Below, in pieces: positions 62,959 to 64,000 of a DNA stretch of 64,000 nt. The position numbers and the translations under genes were made by a program. The stretch is from contig NW_024037053.1 in NCBI RefSeq assembly GCF_015706575.1, positions 2,728,001 through 2,792,000 of the forward strand, read 5' to 3'. This DNA comes from Patiria miniata. Its lineage: Eukaryota > Echinodermata > Asteroidea > Valvatida > Asterinidae. Numbering within the stretch: the stretch's first letter is position 1; the number at the start of each line of letters is the position of its first letter. A model generated the notes under the pieces. That model had not been told where the DNA came from, searched no databases, and saw only the letters and a program-made list of their open reading frames with translations.

Positions 62959-63536
62959 TGTAGAAGCTGTGTTGGATTCTTGCTAGTGAGAAAGGGTTCC
63001 TGAAATCTCCTTGTTGGACTTGAGTCTGTCAAGGAGATTTTGGATAGTATGAATGGCCCTATGGTGCAAGGGAGAGGGGTAGCGATGGGACGTACACGTA
63101 CCTCCAACGAAGGAATTCCTTTGGTCATGTGATTTTTCTGTCTTGGTTTCTTTAATTTGGTCTATATTTAGAGCAGTCACTATTCAGTTGGTTTCTGACA
63201 AAATGGTTCCAACTGAGCCGCACAAAAATGTTTACAAAAAGCTGTCGTTGCTGTTGTTAGAAGGCTACACAACGTCTACTTTTCTGCCCTGAACCCAAAG
63301 AAAACTACAGCAAGAAAATTTCTTAACATTTTCTGAAAGGAAAAGTTTTACAGGGAAAGTACTTTTTCAGTTTTATTGCACGAAGATACCGCCAGTACTT
63401 TGAAGTGTATGTATGCCAGTACGAAGTGAAGACTTTTGTTTTGATTTTACACAAAAACACCACCTAACGATATTACACTTTTGAAGAGTCACTGACGAAC
63501 TGCTCGTCAACATAACATTCCATTTTGAAGTTTCAA

Positions 63537-63542
63537 ATTAAA
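63537..63542 (+). promoter_or_regulatory. Candidate poly(A) signal ATTAAA
   Basis: ATTAAA lies about 1 kb after the stop codon. I saw no AATAAA between the stop and the window end. A clear downstream GU-rich element is not obvious, so the cleavage site is uncertain. Confidence 0.4.
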
Positions 63543-63638
63543 GCAATATGAATGAATTTGGAAAAGAACAACACACTTTATACATGATTTAATTGCAGAG
63601 GAAAAATACCGTAGATGTATTAAGTGCCAACTGAAATC

Positions 63639-64000
63639 TTAGGTTGAACTTTATGACATGCTGTCAAAAGCCAACCTCAGGTTGACCTGCCATTTGCGTG
63701 CGCCTTAGGTTGAACTTTATGACATGCTGTCAAAAGCCAACCTCAGGTTGACCTGCCATTTGCTTGCGCCTTAGGTTGAACTTTATGACATGCTGTCAAA
63801 AGCCAACCTCAGGTTGACATGCTATTTGCTTGCGCCTTAGGTTGAATTTTATGACATGCTGTCAAAAGCCCGCCTTGGGTCGACCTGCCATTTGCTTGCG
63901 CCTTATTAGGTTGAATTTTATGACATGCTGTCAAAAGCCAACCTCAGGTTGACATGCTATTTGCTTGCGCCTTAGGTTGAACTTTATGACATGCTGTCAA
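63639..64000. repeat. 66-69 bp tandem array running off the window
   Basis: Six units (near 63639, 63704, 63771, 63836, 63905 and 63973) of TTAGGTTGAACTTTATGAC, ATGCTGTCAAAAGCC and AACCTCAGGTTGACCTGCC. The part CAACCTCAGGTTG is palindromic. The array begins about 80 bp past the proposed poly(A) site. Confidence 0.92.

Larger units (their letters stand above)
62532..63560 (+). other. Probable SLC4A11 3' untranslated region
   Basis: There is no further conserved coding sequence after the stop. The stretch holds a fragment with a GGGCCGTTTCATACTG-like end (about 62610-62840) and a minus-strand copy of a short repeat (62878-62958) whose plus copy is at 60170-60250. The end is set by the only convincing poly(A) signal and is an estimate. 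Confidence 0.5.

Overview
The window is animal nuclear DNA: AT-rich introns, GT-AG splice sites, no operon structure, one 500-bp assembly gap (8274-8773), frequent TACATGTACATG runs, long G/C homopolymers and a very high density of small transposons. This fits a marine invertebrate deuterostome, most likely an echinoderm. The organism is an inference; nothing in the sequence names the species.

One protein-coding gene accounts for all the conserved coding sequence: a plus-strand orthologue of SLC4A11 (BTR1/NaBC1), a membrane transporter of the SLC4 family. I resolve 16 consecutive coding exons from 5153 to the stop codon at 62529-62531. All have matching splice phases and give 759 residues that align with the vertebrate protein from the middle of its N-terminal cytoplasmic region to its C-terminus. 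The first coding exon or exons (about 100 residues in vertebrates) were not found and lie either in 1-5152 unrecognised or upstream of the window. The exons cover about 2.3 kb of a gene at least 57 kb long; introns range from about 0.3 kb to 12 kb. The 3' untranslated region probably runs to about 63.56 kb (ATTAAA at 63537).

The rest is intron and flank filled with repeats. Named here for cross-reference: TTAA-A and TTAA-B (two ~0.5 kb families of non-autonomous DNA elements with TTAA ends, about 16 copies); hAT-D (a ~145-bp CAGGCATGC-ended element found twice inside one TTAA-A copy); SINE-E, SINE-F, SINE-G and SINE-H (tRNA-derived retroposons with recognisable A and B boxes); GAATATTCG-rich hAT-like elements; CAGTGG-type elements with poly-G/C interiors; several foldback elements (4833-4961, 26579-26974, 31762-32343, 46806-46966, 51963-52124); and a 5'-truncated LINE tail (59531-59684).

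The most unusual regions are: (i) a ~3.1 kb composite element at 55691-58835, with two oppositely oriented ~45-bp tandem arrays and highly similar inverted arms, inserted into an older duplicated sequence; (ii) a 7-unit tandem array of antisense tRNA-like units starting about 37 bp after a splice donor (45827-46490); (iii) a 161-bp palindromic element with a telomere-like CCCTAA core and a 7-bp target duplication (25890-26050); (iv) a 582-bp palindrome ending 134 bp before an exon; and (v) a segmental duplication beside the gap that could hide a second copy of the first recognised exon. No retrovirus-like or LTR element, CRISPR array or rRNA gene was seen.
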